DNA of 64,000 nt from Bradyrhizobium sp. sGM-13. Its GTDB lineage: Bacteria; Pseudomonadota; Alphaproteobacteria; Rhizobiales; Xanthobacteraceae. Below are positions 18,892-26,896 of the stretch, in pieces. Where the stretch lies: positions 1-64,000 of the forward strand of contig NZ_JAGWDK010000004.1 of assembly GCF_018398875.1 (NCBI RefSeq), written 5' to 3'. Position numbers and translations under genes: made by a program. The stretch's first letter is position 1. Each line of letters starts with the position of its first letter. Under the pieces are notes generated by a model. That model did not search any database. It saw only the letters and a list, made by a program, of their open reading frames with translations, and was not told the origin of the DNA.

Positions 18892-19698
18892 TCACTGCGG
18901 AGGCCGCAGCTCGATGCCATAGCGAGCATAGATCCGCGCGATGCTGCCATCGGCCAGCAGCGCCTCGATCGCCGCATCGACACGCTGTTGCAGCTTGTCG
19001 TCGGGGCGGAGCAACCCCGCCGCAATATTCCAGTTCAAATCAGAATCGTTGTCGAACGCTGGAATCAGGCGCAACGGCTTGTTGGCATGCTGCAGGTTGA
19101 ACCAGCCGACCGTCATCGGTGTGACGGCGGCCGCCTCGATCTCGCGATTGGCCAACGCTGCAACCATGTCGTCCTCGAAGACGAACGGGGAGGTGGCGGC
19201 GCCGGCCTTGGCGAGTGTCATGGAGACCAGCGAGCCGACCTGTACCCCGACGCGCTGATCGGAACCGAGACTGGCCAGCGACGACGCCGGCGAATCGCTA
19301 CGCACCGCGAGCACGACGCCGCTGCGATGATAGGGACGCGAAACCCGTACACCGCCGGCGGGCGACGTATCCTTGCGGGCGATGACATCGAGCACGAGAT
19401 CGCAATCGGCGCGGCGATACTGGATCGCACTGACCACCCATTCCTTCGTCAGCTTGACACCGAGTTGCTCGGCAATCTTCTCACCGAGTTCGACCTGAAA
19501 TCCCGGGACCGGTCCGGACTTGCTTGCAAACGGCAGCGCATTGGGGCTGGCGCAGAGCGTCAAGGCGCCGCGCTCGATGACGGCTTCCAGCGAGCGGGCA
19601 TTCGCCGTCACATTCCAGAGCATCAGCAGCGAGAGGCTCGCCGCGTATCGGGCGAGGCGATATCGCAGTTTCCGCGCCGCAGAAGCGGCCCTAGTCAT
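18892..19698 (-). CDS. XoxJ/MoxJ-like periplasmic substrate-binding protein
   Basis: This 268-residue family-3 type solute-binding protein has a signal peptide at about residues 1-34. It has the usual RGALTLCASPNALPFASK opening and GFQVELGEKIAEQLG. It overlaps the upstream cytochrome c gene by 8 bp and is the last gene of the PQQ-dehydrogenase operon. Binding proteins at this position (MxaJ/XoxJ) are thought to help activate or assemble the dehydrogenase rather than transport a solute; the assignment here is by context. Confidence 0.8.
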   Translation of the reverse strand: MTRAASAARKLRYRLARYAASLSLLMLWNVTANARSLEAVIERGALTLCASPNALPFASKSGPVPGFQVELGEKIAEQLGVKLTKEWVVSAIQYRRADCDLVLDVIARKDTSPAGGVRVSRPYHRSGVVLAVRSDSPASSLASLGSDQRVGVQVGSLVSMTLAKAGAATSPFVFEDDMVAALANREIEAAAVTPMTVGWFNLQHANKPLRLIPAFDNDSDLNWNIAAGLLRPDDKLQQRVDAAIEALLADGSIARIYARYGIELRPPQ

Positions 19699-20050
19699 CT
19701 AGCCCTCGAATGTAGGCCAGAAGCGCGCCAATCTGGGCATCATTGAATACCTCACCATACGCGGGCATAGCGCCGGTCTTGCCCTTCTTAATACGCTCGA
19801 CGATGAATTCGTCGCTGCGCTCTGACTTCGACAGCTTCGGACCCCGGCCAGCATGGCGGCCGCCATCCTGGTGACAAAAGCCGCAATTGCTTGTGAACAT
19901 TTTCCGGCCATCGAGGTCGTTCGGTGAAGCTTCGGCTTGCGCCTTAGGACTGGCGGATTCCTCCGGGTTTGACTGCTGAGCAAACGCGGCGGTCGACAGC
20001 CATGGCCAGATGATGGCCAGGCAAGCAACAGTTACAAACGGTATCCGCAT
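19691..20050 (-). CDS. Class I c-type cytochrome, electron acceptor of PQQ dehydrogenase
   Basis: This 119-residue exported cytochrome c has a signal peptide at about residues 1-24, one haem site in SNCGFCHQDGG and the axial Met in GAMPAYGEVF. It follows the PQQ dehydrogenase gene and overlaps the binding-protein gene by 8 bp. By analogy with XoxG it would take electrons from the dehydrogenase and pass them to the respiratory chain. It is smaller than many XoxG proteins. Confidence 0.9.
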   Translation of the reverse strand: MRIPFVTVACLAIIWPWLSTAAFAQQSNPEESASPKAQAEASPNDLDGRKMFTSNCGFCHQDGGRHAGRGPKLSKSERSDEFIVERIKKGKTGAMPAYGEVFNDAQIGALLAYIRGLDD

Positions 20051-20118
20051 TCAAGCATCCGTATTCACCGCAGCGCGGCAATGTATCGACCGCAAGAGCG
20101 GCAACGCACTAGGCGGCA

Positions 20119-20151
20119 GGGCGGCAGGGGAGAGCTCAATCCCTGCCGCCC
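20119..20151 (-). terminator. Hairpin between PQQ dehydrogenase and cytochrome genes
   Basis: GGGCGGCAGGG (20119-20129) pairs perfectly with CCCTGCCGCCC (20141-20151) around an 11-base loop, just downstream of the dehydrogenase stop. There is no U-run. It could limit read-through or protect the dehydrogenase mRNA, giving more dehydrogenase than cytochrome. Confidence 0.55.
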
Positions 20152-20160
20152 ACGCCATCG

Positions 20161-21900
20161 TCATTGTCTGAGTGCGTAGACCACCAGGGCACCGGTGTTC
20201 TTCGACATGCTCTTGAAGGGCTCGCCAAAGAGCGCGACAAATTCGTCGCCCACCAGACTGCCCCAGCCTGCCGGTACGGCGATGTACTGCTTGCCACCGG
20301 CCACGTAGCTGATGATGCCGCCATTATGCCCGATGCCGTTGTTACGTGACCAGAGCTCTTCGCCAGTGTCCGCATTGTAGGCGTGCACGACGCCTTCGGC
20401 GTCCGGCACGAATACCAGATTTCCCGCAGTGGCGAGAACGCTGGCGAGCGGCGGGTACTTGTAGTTGACCTCCCACTTCTTCTCGCCGGTGACCGGATCG
20501 CGGGCGCTCAGATGACCACGGGCCGGTCCGTCCGGAGGCGGCACAAACTTGAACGTGGCTCCCAGGTTGAGCTGGGCCATCGGTTCCAGGACCGGCGTGG
20601 TCTTCTCGACGGTCAGCTCCATGCACCACTCCTGCCCGATCCGGTAGAAGAGCCCGTTCTTGGGGCTGTAGGCGCCGGAGTTCCAGCTTATGCCGCCGGC
20701 GATGGCCGGGCACAATGGCGGGTCCACCTTGCCTTCCGAGAGGTCGCGGCGACCGATCAGCGCGCCGGTCTTCGGATCAATGCTCTTGACGAAGTTGATG
20801 TTCTTTACCAGCGGCCAGACGTTCTCGACCTTGGCGTTGGAACGATCATAGACGAAGACGTAGCCGCTCTTGTTGGCGTGCACCACGAGCTTCTTGCCGC
20901 CACGTTCAATCATGACGAACTCGCCCACTGAGGAGTCGAAGTCCCAGGCATCGTGCGGCAGCTCCTGATGATAGAATTTGAGCTTGCCGGTATCGGGATC
21001 GAGCGCGATGACCGATGTCGTATAAAGATTGTCGCCCGGCCGCGGCCCGCTCTTTTTCCAGTCCGCGCCCGCCCAGTCGTAGAGCGGCGCCGGGTTGGCG
21101 GTGCCCCACCACACCGTATTGGTTTCCGGGTCATAGGTTCCGGGCATCCAGCCACCGCCGCCGCCGGTCCGCCAGGAGTCACCGCCCCAGGTTGCCTTGG
21201 CCTCTTCGGTGCCGGCGACCGTGAAGAACTCCCATTTCTTCTGTCCGGTCTTGCCGTCCACAGCGAAGATCGGTCCGCGACCGGGCCATTCGCCGCCCTG
21301 GGCGCCAATGATTACCATGTCCTTCACCACCAGCGGCGCGCCGGTGAAGCCGACGGTGACCTTCTTGGAATCCAGGAGCTTCGTATCCCAAACCGGCTTG
21401 CCGTCCTTCAGATTGAGCGCGATCAGGCGCCCATCGACCGTGCCGACGTAGAGATTGCCGTGTCCGATGGCGATGCCGCGGTTGTAGGGCGAGTGGGTCT
21501 GCTTGGAGACCAGGTCCTCGTCGAGCTCCGGCGCGTAGGCCCAGATTGTCTTGCCGGTCGCGCCGTCAAGCGCGTAGATGCGGCTATAGGAGCCCGAATA
21601 GTAGAGCACGCCGTCGATCGCGAGCGGCGTCGACTGAACGCCGCGCGTGGCGCGCTCCGGAAAATGCATCCACGCGACTTCGAGATTCTTGACGTTGCCG
21701 GTATTGATCTGGTCGAGGCCGCTGTAATGGTAGGACTTATAGGTGCCGTGATAGGTTAGCCAGTTGTTCTGGGCCGCCTCGGCATTCAGGGCCGCCTCTT
21801 GAGGCTGCGTCGGCACTTGGGCGCGCGTCGGCGAGACAGTAACCAGGGCAGCCACCGCCACCGCGGCGCAGCCGACGACATATCGCTCATGGAAAGTCAT
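20161..21900 (-). CDS. PQQ-dependent alcohol dehydrogenase, probably lanthanide type
   Basis: This 579-residue exported quinoprotein oxidises an alcohol in the periplasm. The signal peptide is about residues 1-28 (SPTRAQ), and ATG 21900 is chosen for its AAGGGAGGA Shine-Dalgarno. Repeated beta-propeller tryptophan motifs are present, such as YALDGATGKTIW, VDGKTGQKKW and YNADTGEELW. The catalytic Asp lies in HDAWDFDSS: Asp320 is followed by Asp322, the extra acid that marks lanthanide-binding enzymes (XoxF, ExaF). The vicinal Cys-Cys pair of methanol and ethanol dehydrogenases is missing; the matching region reads SPYNRG. The substrate is unknown. Confidence 0.9.
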   Translation of the reverse strand: MTFHERYVVGCAAVAVAALVTVSPTRAQVPTQPQEAALNAEAAQNNWLTYHGTYKSYHYSGLDQINTGNVKNLEVAWMHFPERATRGVQSTPLAIDGVLYYSGSYSRIYALDGATGKTIWAYAPELDEDLVSKQTHSPYNRGIAIGHGNLYVGTVDGRLIALNLKDGKPVWDTKLLDSKKVTVGFTGAPLVVKDMVIIGAQGGEWPGRGPIFAVDGKTGQKKWEFFTVAGTEEAKATWGGDSWRTGGGGGWMPGTYDPETNTVWWGTANPAPLYDWAGADWKKSGPRPGDNLYTTSVIALDPDTGKLKFYHQELPHDAWDFDSSVGEFVMIERGGKKLVVHANKSGYVFVYDRSNAKVENVWPLVKNINFVKSIDPKTGALIGRRDLSEGKVDPPLCPAIAGGISWNSGAYSPKNGLFYRIGQEWCMELTVEKTTPVLEPMAQLNLGATFKFVPPPDGPARGHLSARDPVTGEKKWEVNYKYPPLASVLATAGNLVFVPDAEGVVHAYNADTGEELWSRNNGIGHNGGIISYVAGGKQYIAVPAGWGSLVGDEFVALFGEPFKSMSKNTGALVVYALRQ

Positions 21901-22311
21901 CTGTGTCCTCCCTTTGTGGTTTGTTTGTTGGGCCGAATTGTCTCGCGACCCTTGCAACGGGATATTCTGGTGTCAGAGCCTCATAGGGTCAGGAGTTCGA
22001 GATAGATGGCATGGACCGGCGGAGCGAGCGTCGAGACGAGACGGCAGCACGTCTTGTCGCCTGCGTGAGAAGTTGTTTTCGAGAAGGGCGCCATTCAGCG
22101 CAGGGCGGCACAGGCCATCGTTGCACAGGCCGTCGGAATTTGCCTGCCCCGTATTGCGCCCGGCGATGTCGGTGCGGTGCACCATGACACGTTCCTCAAT
22201 GCACGCCATTAGTTGACCGGATTGTTGTTTTTTTGTGGAACGCCGCTCGGCAGTGGCAACCTCGAGCTGAAGTCCCGTTCACGCCGTCACCCACGCGCGG
22301 CCAAGGGGTAC
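21901..22311. other. Intergenic region upstream of the PQQ dehydrogenase gene
   Basis: This contains the minus-strand promoter of the PQQ operon and the 3' flank of the small membrane protein gene. No strong operator palindrome or terminator was identified. Confidence 0.35.
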
Positions 22312-22479
22312 CTATTCGTCTGAATACCAAGCTCCGAGCAGAAATCTGCGCCTCGGCTTGGAGCCCTGATTTTGGACGTCGGTCAGATCGACGGCATAAC
22401 GCTTCATCAAAAGCTTGATTGCCACCGCAATGATGACGAAAGGCGTTACGTAGATCGCGAATATCTCAAAGGCTTTCAT
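22312..22479 (-). CDS. 55-residue single-pass membrane protein
   Basis: This short frame starts MKAFEIFAIYVTPFVIIAVA and ends LLGAWYSDE. One hydrophobic helix (about residues 4-24) is followed by a basic cytoplasmic tail containing SKPRRRF. The ATG has a well-placed GGCGGAG about 6 bp upstream. It lies 98 bp after the universal stress protein gene on the same strand, downstream of the antiporter, so the three may form one transcript. The function is unknown; it may be a small subunit or modulator of the antiporter, which is inference only. Confidence 0.65.
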   Translation of the reverse strand: MKAFEIFAIYVTPFVIIAVAIKLLMKRYAVDLTDVQNQGSKPRRRFLLGAWYSDE

Positions 22480-22577
22480 GGCAACTCCGCCGCGATTTCG
22501 CGCCGGGACACTACCACAATTTTTAGGACGCGGAGGAGGGCACCGGGCGATCGAGTTCCGCTAGGTGACGTGGACTT

Positions 22578-23105
22578 CTATTTCACAATCACGACCGGAA
22601 CCAAGGCGGCCGTGATGACGCGGGATATTAGGGAAGATACAAGCGGCAAGCCCATGGCGCGTAACAAGCGCCGCACGCTTTGCCGCTGCGGATCTGCCAG
22701 GACGATAACGTCGCATTTGTCTTCGGTCGCACAACGGAGAATTGTCGGCAGCGGATCGCCAATTTTGACCTTCGACAGGCAAACGACGCCCACCTTGTCC
22801 AATCGCTTGCTCACAGCATTGACGATAGGCAATCCGACATCGTTGATCAGACGGTCCTCGATTTCGTCCTTCTTGAAACTCTGATAGCCGCGCAGGCGAG
22901 CCTCATAATGTCGATCCTGCACGTTCAGAATAATGGCCTCCACTTTGTCCTTGCCTTGGGCTATGGCGGCCACGAAATCGACAACGTGATTGGTGCGTTC
23001 GCTGCCATCGACGACGGCGAGAAAGCGCATGCATTTTGTTGCCGAACTGGCGACTTCATGCCCGGTGCCGCCGGGTGCAGTTGTTGTCGTGGCCTGGTTT
23101 GTCAT
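22578..23105 (-). CDS. Universal stress protein (UspA family)
   Basis: This 175-residue UspA-fold protein has an acidic first strand FLAVVDGSERTNHVV, a central AIILNVQD strand and the late block VIVLADPQRQSVRRLLRAMGLPLVSSLISR. The last block resembles the ATP-binding GSRG...GSVS loop but lacks the clear glycines. An N-terminal extension of about 25 residues precedes the fold. It begins 18 bp after the antiporter gene on the same strand, suggesting it regulates or responds with that transporter. Confidence 0.85.
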   Translation of the reverse strand: MTNQATTTTAPGGTGHEVASSATKCMRFLAVVDGSERTNHVVDFVAAIAQGKDKVEAIILNVQDRHYEARLRGYQSFKKDEIEDRLINDVGLPIVNAVSKRLDKVGVVCLSKVKIGDPLPTILRCATEDKCDVIVLADPQRQSVRRLLRAMGLPLVSSLISRVITAALVPVVIVK

Positions 23106-23123
23106 GCATATCTCCGTCTAGAT

Positions 23124-24380
23124 TCACGGGAGCATCTGAAACGCCGCAGCGGCGACGAGGGTTGGAACGAGCGCAGCCAAGGCAAGTCCGCCTGCGCTGA
23201 TCGTTCCGTCTTCGAAGCTGTTCTTCAGGATCGCGAATCCCGCCGGATTCGGTGCGTTTGCAATTACCGTGAGCCCACCGCCCGTCACCGCTCCCGCGAC
23301 CAGGGAGTATTTGAATTCGTCGGAGACGCCGTCGACGAGCGAGCCAAGATATGTCAGGGCCGCGTTGTCAGTCACTGCAGTCAGCAAGATGGCGCCCGTG
23401 AACAGCATGGTTGGCTCCATGTCGCTGAGAAGCGGTTGCAGCCACCATTTCTGCTGACCGCCGATCACCACCAAGCCGGCCAGGAAAAACGCAACTAGCA
23501 GGCCTTCCCGCAGAATGAGCGGCGACTGATAGCGCTTGTACGCCTCGGCAAAGCCGAGAAAGAACATGAAGAGCGCGAGAAATACGATCGGGTGATGATT
23601 GAAGGCGACAACCGCGCCGAGAAAGGCAAGATGAACTCCGGAACTCCAGATCGGGACATCCAGCTTTGCTGGTGACACTGCGAGCTTCCGCAGATGGTTT
23701 CGGAACAGAAACGTGACGCCTGCAGCATTGACTGCCACGGCGAGTGCTGCCTTCCATCCGAACGTTTTCAACATGAACGCAAGGTCAAAGCCCCACTGCT
23801 CTGCAACCATGAGCACGGGAGGCGCGGCGTAGGGCGTCAGCGTGCCGCCGATGGACACATTGACAAACAGGACCCCGACCGTGGCGTACATGAACTTTCT
23901 CGGCGCCCCGCCAGCAAAATACTGGTCGCGGAGCAGGAGCGCCGTCAGTGTCATCGCCGCAGGTTCCGTGATGAAGGAGCCGAGCAATGGACCTACCGAG
24001 AGCAGCGAGAGGTAGTACGCGGTGGGTTGCGACAAGGGAATCAGGTGCGAGACGAGGCGAAGCAGGGCCGCCGCCATCTGGATGACCGGTCGGCTCGCGG
24101 CAATGACCATAACCACGAAGACAAACGCCGGCTCTGTAAAATTGCGGCTTTCAAGATAGGCGAGCGCGCCGGTACTGCCCATCTTCACTACCATGAAGGC
24201 AATCAGAACCGCCGCCCAGAACCCGAACACTACCTCGACTTCTGCGAGCAGATGCCAAAGCCCGGCATGGCGCGGTTGAATATGCGCCATGCGCTCGAAC
24301 GACCGCGTCGAGAAGGTATGCAGCACAGCTATCGCAAAGATTGCCGCCGCCGCGACTTCGAAGGACGTTTCGTTCGGCAC
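23124..24380 (-). CDS. Putative Na+/H+ antiporter (Na_H_antiport_2 type)
   Basis: This 418-residue membrane protein has about 11 hydrophobic segments. It resembles the poorly studied Na+/H+ antiporter group related to NhaD/ArsB: the blocks LLGSFITEPAAMTLTALLL and VNVSIGGTLTPYAAPPVLM carry conserved acidic and polar residues inside helices, and TAVTDNAALTYLGSLVDG supplies a buried Asp. It leads a possible operon with the Usp and small membrane protein genes and is divergent from the MASE1 kinase gene. The ion specificity is not proven. Confidence 0.82.
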   Translation of the reverse strand: MPNETSFEVAAAAIFAIAVLHTFSTRSFERMAHIQPRHAGLWHLLAEVEVVFGFWAAVLIAFMVVKMGSTGALAYLESRNFTEPAFVFVVMVIAASRPVIQMAAALLRLVSHLIPLSQPTAYYLSLLSVGPLLGSFITEPAAMTLTALLLRDQYFAGGAPRKFMYATVGVLFVNVSIGGTLTPYAAPPVLMVAEQWGFDLAFMLKTFGWKAALAVAVNAAGVTFLFRNHLRKLAVSPAKLDVPIWSSGVHLAFLGAVVAFNHHPIVFLALFMFFLGFAEAYKRYQSPLILREGLLVAFFLAGLVVIGGQQKWWLQPLLSDMEPTMLFTGAILLTAVTDNAALTYLGSLVDGVSDEFKYSLVAGAVTGGGLTVIANAPNPAGFAILKNSFEDGTISAGGLALAALVPTLVAAAAFQMLP

Positions 24381-24538
24381 CGAGTCTCGCCTTTTGTGCG
24401 CATTCCGCTCGGGCTAGACTGACGACCACGCTGCCTCCGAACAATTCGGTGCGAAACCGTCGGGGCTTTTGCGGTGTGGGTGTTCCCGGAGTAAAACTAC
24501 CTAATCGCGCATATCATGCGCCGCAGAGTAACGTGATC

Positions 24539-26182
24539 ATGCGGCAACCGGAGTTCGAAAACATGGACTCAGGCAGTCCACTGGTGCTTCGGATGTCGCG
24601 CTGGTATCTTGCGATCGGCTTGGGCTATCTTGTCAGTTACGTGCTGCTCGACTGGATCAGCTACGTCCATCCGTTCGCCACGTTCGGCATCACACCCTGG
24701 AATCCGCAAACCGGCCTCAGCTTCGCACTGATCCTGCTGTTCGGCGGCACGTACATGCCTTGGCTGTTTGCGGCGCCGCTGATTGCCGATCTGATGGTTC
24801 GCGACCTGCCTCTTCCGCCCGGCGTTGAGTTGCTTGTCGTGGCGATTACGGGCCTCGGATATGGCTCGGCAGCGCTTCTGCTGCTGCACCGTCGCTTCCG
24901 CTTCGATCGTTCATTGTCGTCCCGCAGCTCCCTGCTGTGGCTCGTGACGATAGCTGCCGCCAGCATTGCGCTCGTGTCGATTGGACACGCACTTGTTCTT
25001 GTACTGCATGGGATCATTGCATCACATGATTTCGCACAGGTATCGCTGCGCGCTTTCATCGGCGACTTGATCGGCGTGATCGTCTTCACGCCGTTTGCTC
25101 TCATCGTGTTCACGCGGCGGAGCTTTCCCGTTGTCTCGTGGGAAGCTGCGGCAATTCTTTTCCTGGTTCTTGTCGGGCTCTGGGGCTTATTCGGCTTCAC
25201 CGAGGCGCTCCGTTTCCAGCTTTTTTATGTGTTTTTCGTTCCGGTCGTCTGGATCGCAGTGCGGTTCGGTCTAGAGGGCGTGACGCTTGGCCTCGCCGTC
25301 ATTCAGATTGGATTGATCGCTGCGATCGAGCTGTCACATGAAAGCGGAACTGATGTCGTTGCCTATCAGGCGCTGATGATCGTTCTATCGGCGACCGGCC
25401 TTGCCATCGGAGTACTGGTTTCGGAGCAGCGGCGCACACAACATCAGCTCCGAATACACCAGGACGCCCTTCATCGCGCGTGGCGGCTTGCAACCATGGG
25501 AGAATTTGCCGCCGCAGTCGCGCACGAGATCAACCAGCCGCTCACCGCGATCGGCAACTATGTCCGGCTTGCCAAGCGGGCCGTCGAGAAAACGCCACCT
25601 GATACTGCAGCCGCCGCAACAGCATCGGCGGAGGCGATCGTGCAAGTCGATCGAGCGGGGGCCGTCGTGAATCGCTTGCGCGATTTCATCCGGCTTGGGA
25701 GCATCGAGACGAGTGCCGTCAGTGTCACAACGCTCGTAGCAGAGGCAGTCGCGGTGTTTGGTCCCGAGCTGGAGCGGCGGGGCATCGGGTGTCAAACGTC
25801 GGTTGGACGGGATGTCCCACCGGTGCTCGCGGATGGCTTGCAGATTGAGCAGGTCATTTTGAATCTTGTCCGCAATGCCGCCGAAGCGTTGGCTGGCGCG
25901 GGCCGGTATGATGGCAAGATCGTGATCGAGGGTGTGACAGGACCGAATGGAAAGGTCACGATCCGCGTGAGCGACAATGGTCCCGGAATTGACCCCGATC
26001 TCGGGGACGACGCAATCGCTGCTTTTGCCACGACGAAGCCGGATGGATTGGGACTAGGTCTCTCGCTTTCACGATCGGTCATCGAAGCTCATGGCGGGGA
26101 GCTTCGGATTGAAAGCACAAAGCACGGCACTACAGCATCGTTTACGCTGCCAGCCGTGCACAGTTCGGACTCGGCTGCATGA
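24539..26182 (+). CDS. MASE1-domain sensor histidine kinase
   Basis: This 547-residue membrane kinase has an N-terminal MASE1-type domain of about eight helices (residues about 20-300, including TFGITPWNPQTGLSFALIL). A dimerisation/phosphoacceptor helix follows with the site in VAHEINQPLTAIG (His about 329), then the ATPase domain with N-box VILNLVRNAAEAL, G1 SDNGPGID and G2 GLGLSLSRS. There is no PAS domain. The start could also be ATG 24563. Its stop overlaps the downstream regulator by 4 bp, making a two-component pair. The signal is unknown; MASE1 domains sense from the membrane. Confidence 0.88.
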   Translation: MRQPEFENMDSGSPLVLRMSRWYLAIGLGYLVSYVLLDWISYVHPFATFGITPWNPQTGLSFALILLFGGTYMPWLFAAPLIADLMVRDLPLPPGVELLVVAITGLGYGSAALLLLHRRFRFDRSLSSRSSLLWLVTIAAASIALVSIGHALVLVLHGIIASHDFAQVSLRAFIGDLIGVIVFTPFALIVFTRRSFPVVSWEAAAILFLVLVGLWGLFGFTEALRFQLFYVFFVPVVWIAVRFGLEGVTLGLAVIQIGLIAAIELSHESGTDVVAYQALMIVLSATGLAIGVLVSEQRRTQHQLRIHQDALHRAWRLATMGEFAAAVAHEINQPLTAIGNYVRLAKRAVEKTPPDTAAAATASAEAIVQVDRAGAVVNRLRDFIRLGSIETSAVSVTTLVAEAVAVFGPELERRGIGCQTSVGRDVPPVLADGLQIEQVILNLVRNAAEALAGAGRYDGKIVIEGVTGPNGKVTIRVSDNGPGIDPDLGDDAIAAFATTKPDGLGLGLSLSRSVIEAHGGELRIESTKHGTTASFTLPAVHSSDSAA

Positions 26183-26781
26183 CGATAGCTCTGATCGACG
26201 ACGACAACGCAATTCTGCATTCTTTGAGCATGCTCCTTGAGGGGCGGGGGATACCGGTGCGAGCGTATTCGTCAGCGGAGAGCTTTTTGAACGCGCTGGC
26301 CACCGAACCGCCCCAATGCGTCGTTTCGGACATTCGCATGCCAGGGATGTCAGGTATCGAGCTGCAACAGAAGCTGAAAGAGCATGCAGGAGCGATACCG
26401 CTCATTTTCATTACAGGGCACGGCGATGTCACGATGGCTGTGCAGGCGATCAAGCAAGGCGCTTTCGATTTCATCGAGAAGCCGTTGGACGATGAACGGC
26501 TGATCGCCAGCATCTCGCAGGCGATCGAAAGCGGAAACCGCCTTAGAAGCGAGTACAAAGAACGCGCGGCCCTTCAAGCCCGTGTGGCCGAGCTTTCACC
26601 ACGACAGGTTGAAGTCATGCGACTTGTGGCGGAGGGTTTGTCAAATAAGGAGATCGCGCACAAGCTGGGGATCAGCACCCGGACTGTGGAGAATTATCGT
26701 GCCTGGGTGATGGAAAGGATGGGCGCCAACAGCCTCGCCGATCTTGTTCGAAAGGTAATTGCTTTGAAATCCCGGGCCTGA
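26179..26781 (+). CDS. FixJ/NarL-type response regulator
   Basis: This 200-residue response regulator has a receiver domain with the acidic pair in ALIDDDNA, phosphoacceptor Asp51 in VVSDIRMPGMSG, Thr in FITGHGD and Lys in IEKPLDD. The C-terminal LuxR-type helix-turn-helix includes LSPRQVEVMRLVAEGLSNKEIA and TVENYR. It is coupled to the MASE1 kinase (overlapping ATGA). The targets are unknown; the nearby antiporter/Usp and PQQ operons are candidates by proximity only. Confidence 0.93.
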   Translation: MTIALIDDDNAILHSLSMLLEGRGIPVRAYSSAESFLNALATEPPQCVVSDIRMPGMSGIELQQKLKEHAGAIPLIFITGHGDVTMAVQAIKQGAFDFIEKPLDDERLIASISQAIESGNRLRSEYKERAALQARVAELSPRQVEVMRLVAEGLSNKEIAHKLGISTRTVENYRAWVMERMGANSLADLVRKVIALKSRA

Positions 26782-26806
26782 ATGCAGATTACGCGTACAG
26801 CTTGTG

Positions 26807-26868
26807 GGGTGGGACGAAGAACTGCAGCCAGCGACATGGAGCGCAACGGTGCCTCACACTGCAACTAG
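26807..26868 (+). repeat. Intergenic repeat, copy 1 (about 60 bp)
   Basis: This begins GGGTGGGACGAAGAACTGC (26807-26825), identical over 19 bp to the copy at 32785, and ends with a shared GCCTCAC.CTGC..AACT segment. It sits after the response regulator, in the gap to the convergent binding-protein gene. Confidence 0.5.
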
Positions 26869-26896
26869 GGGGAACATAGGTGACGATCTAGCTCCG

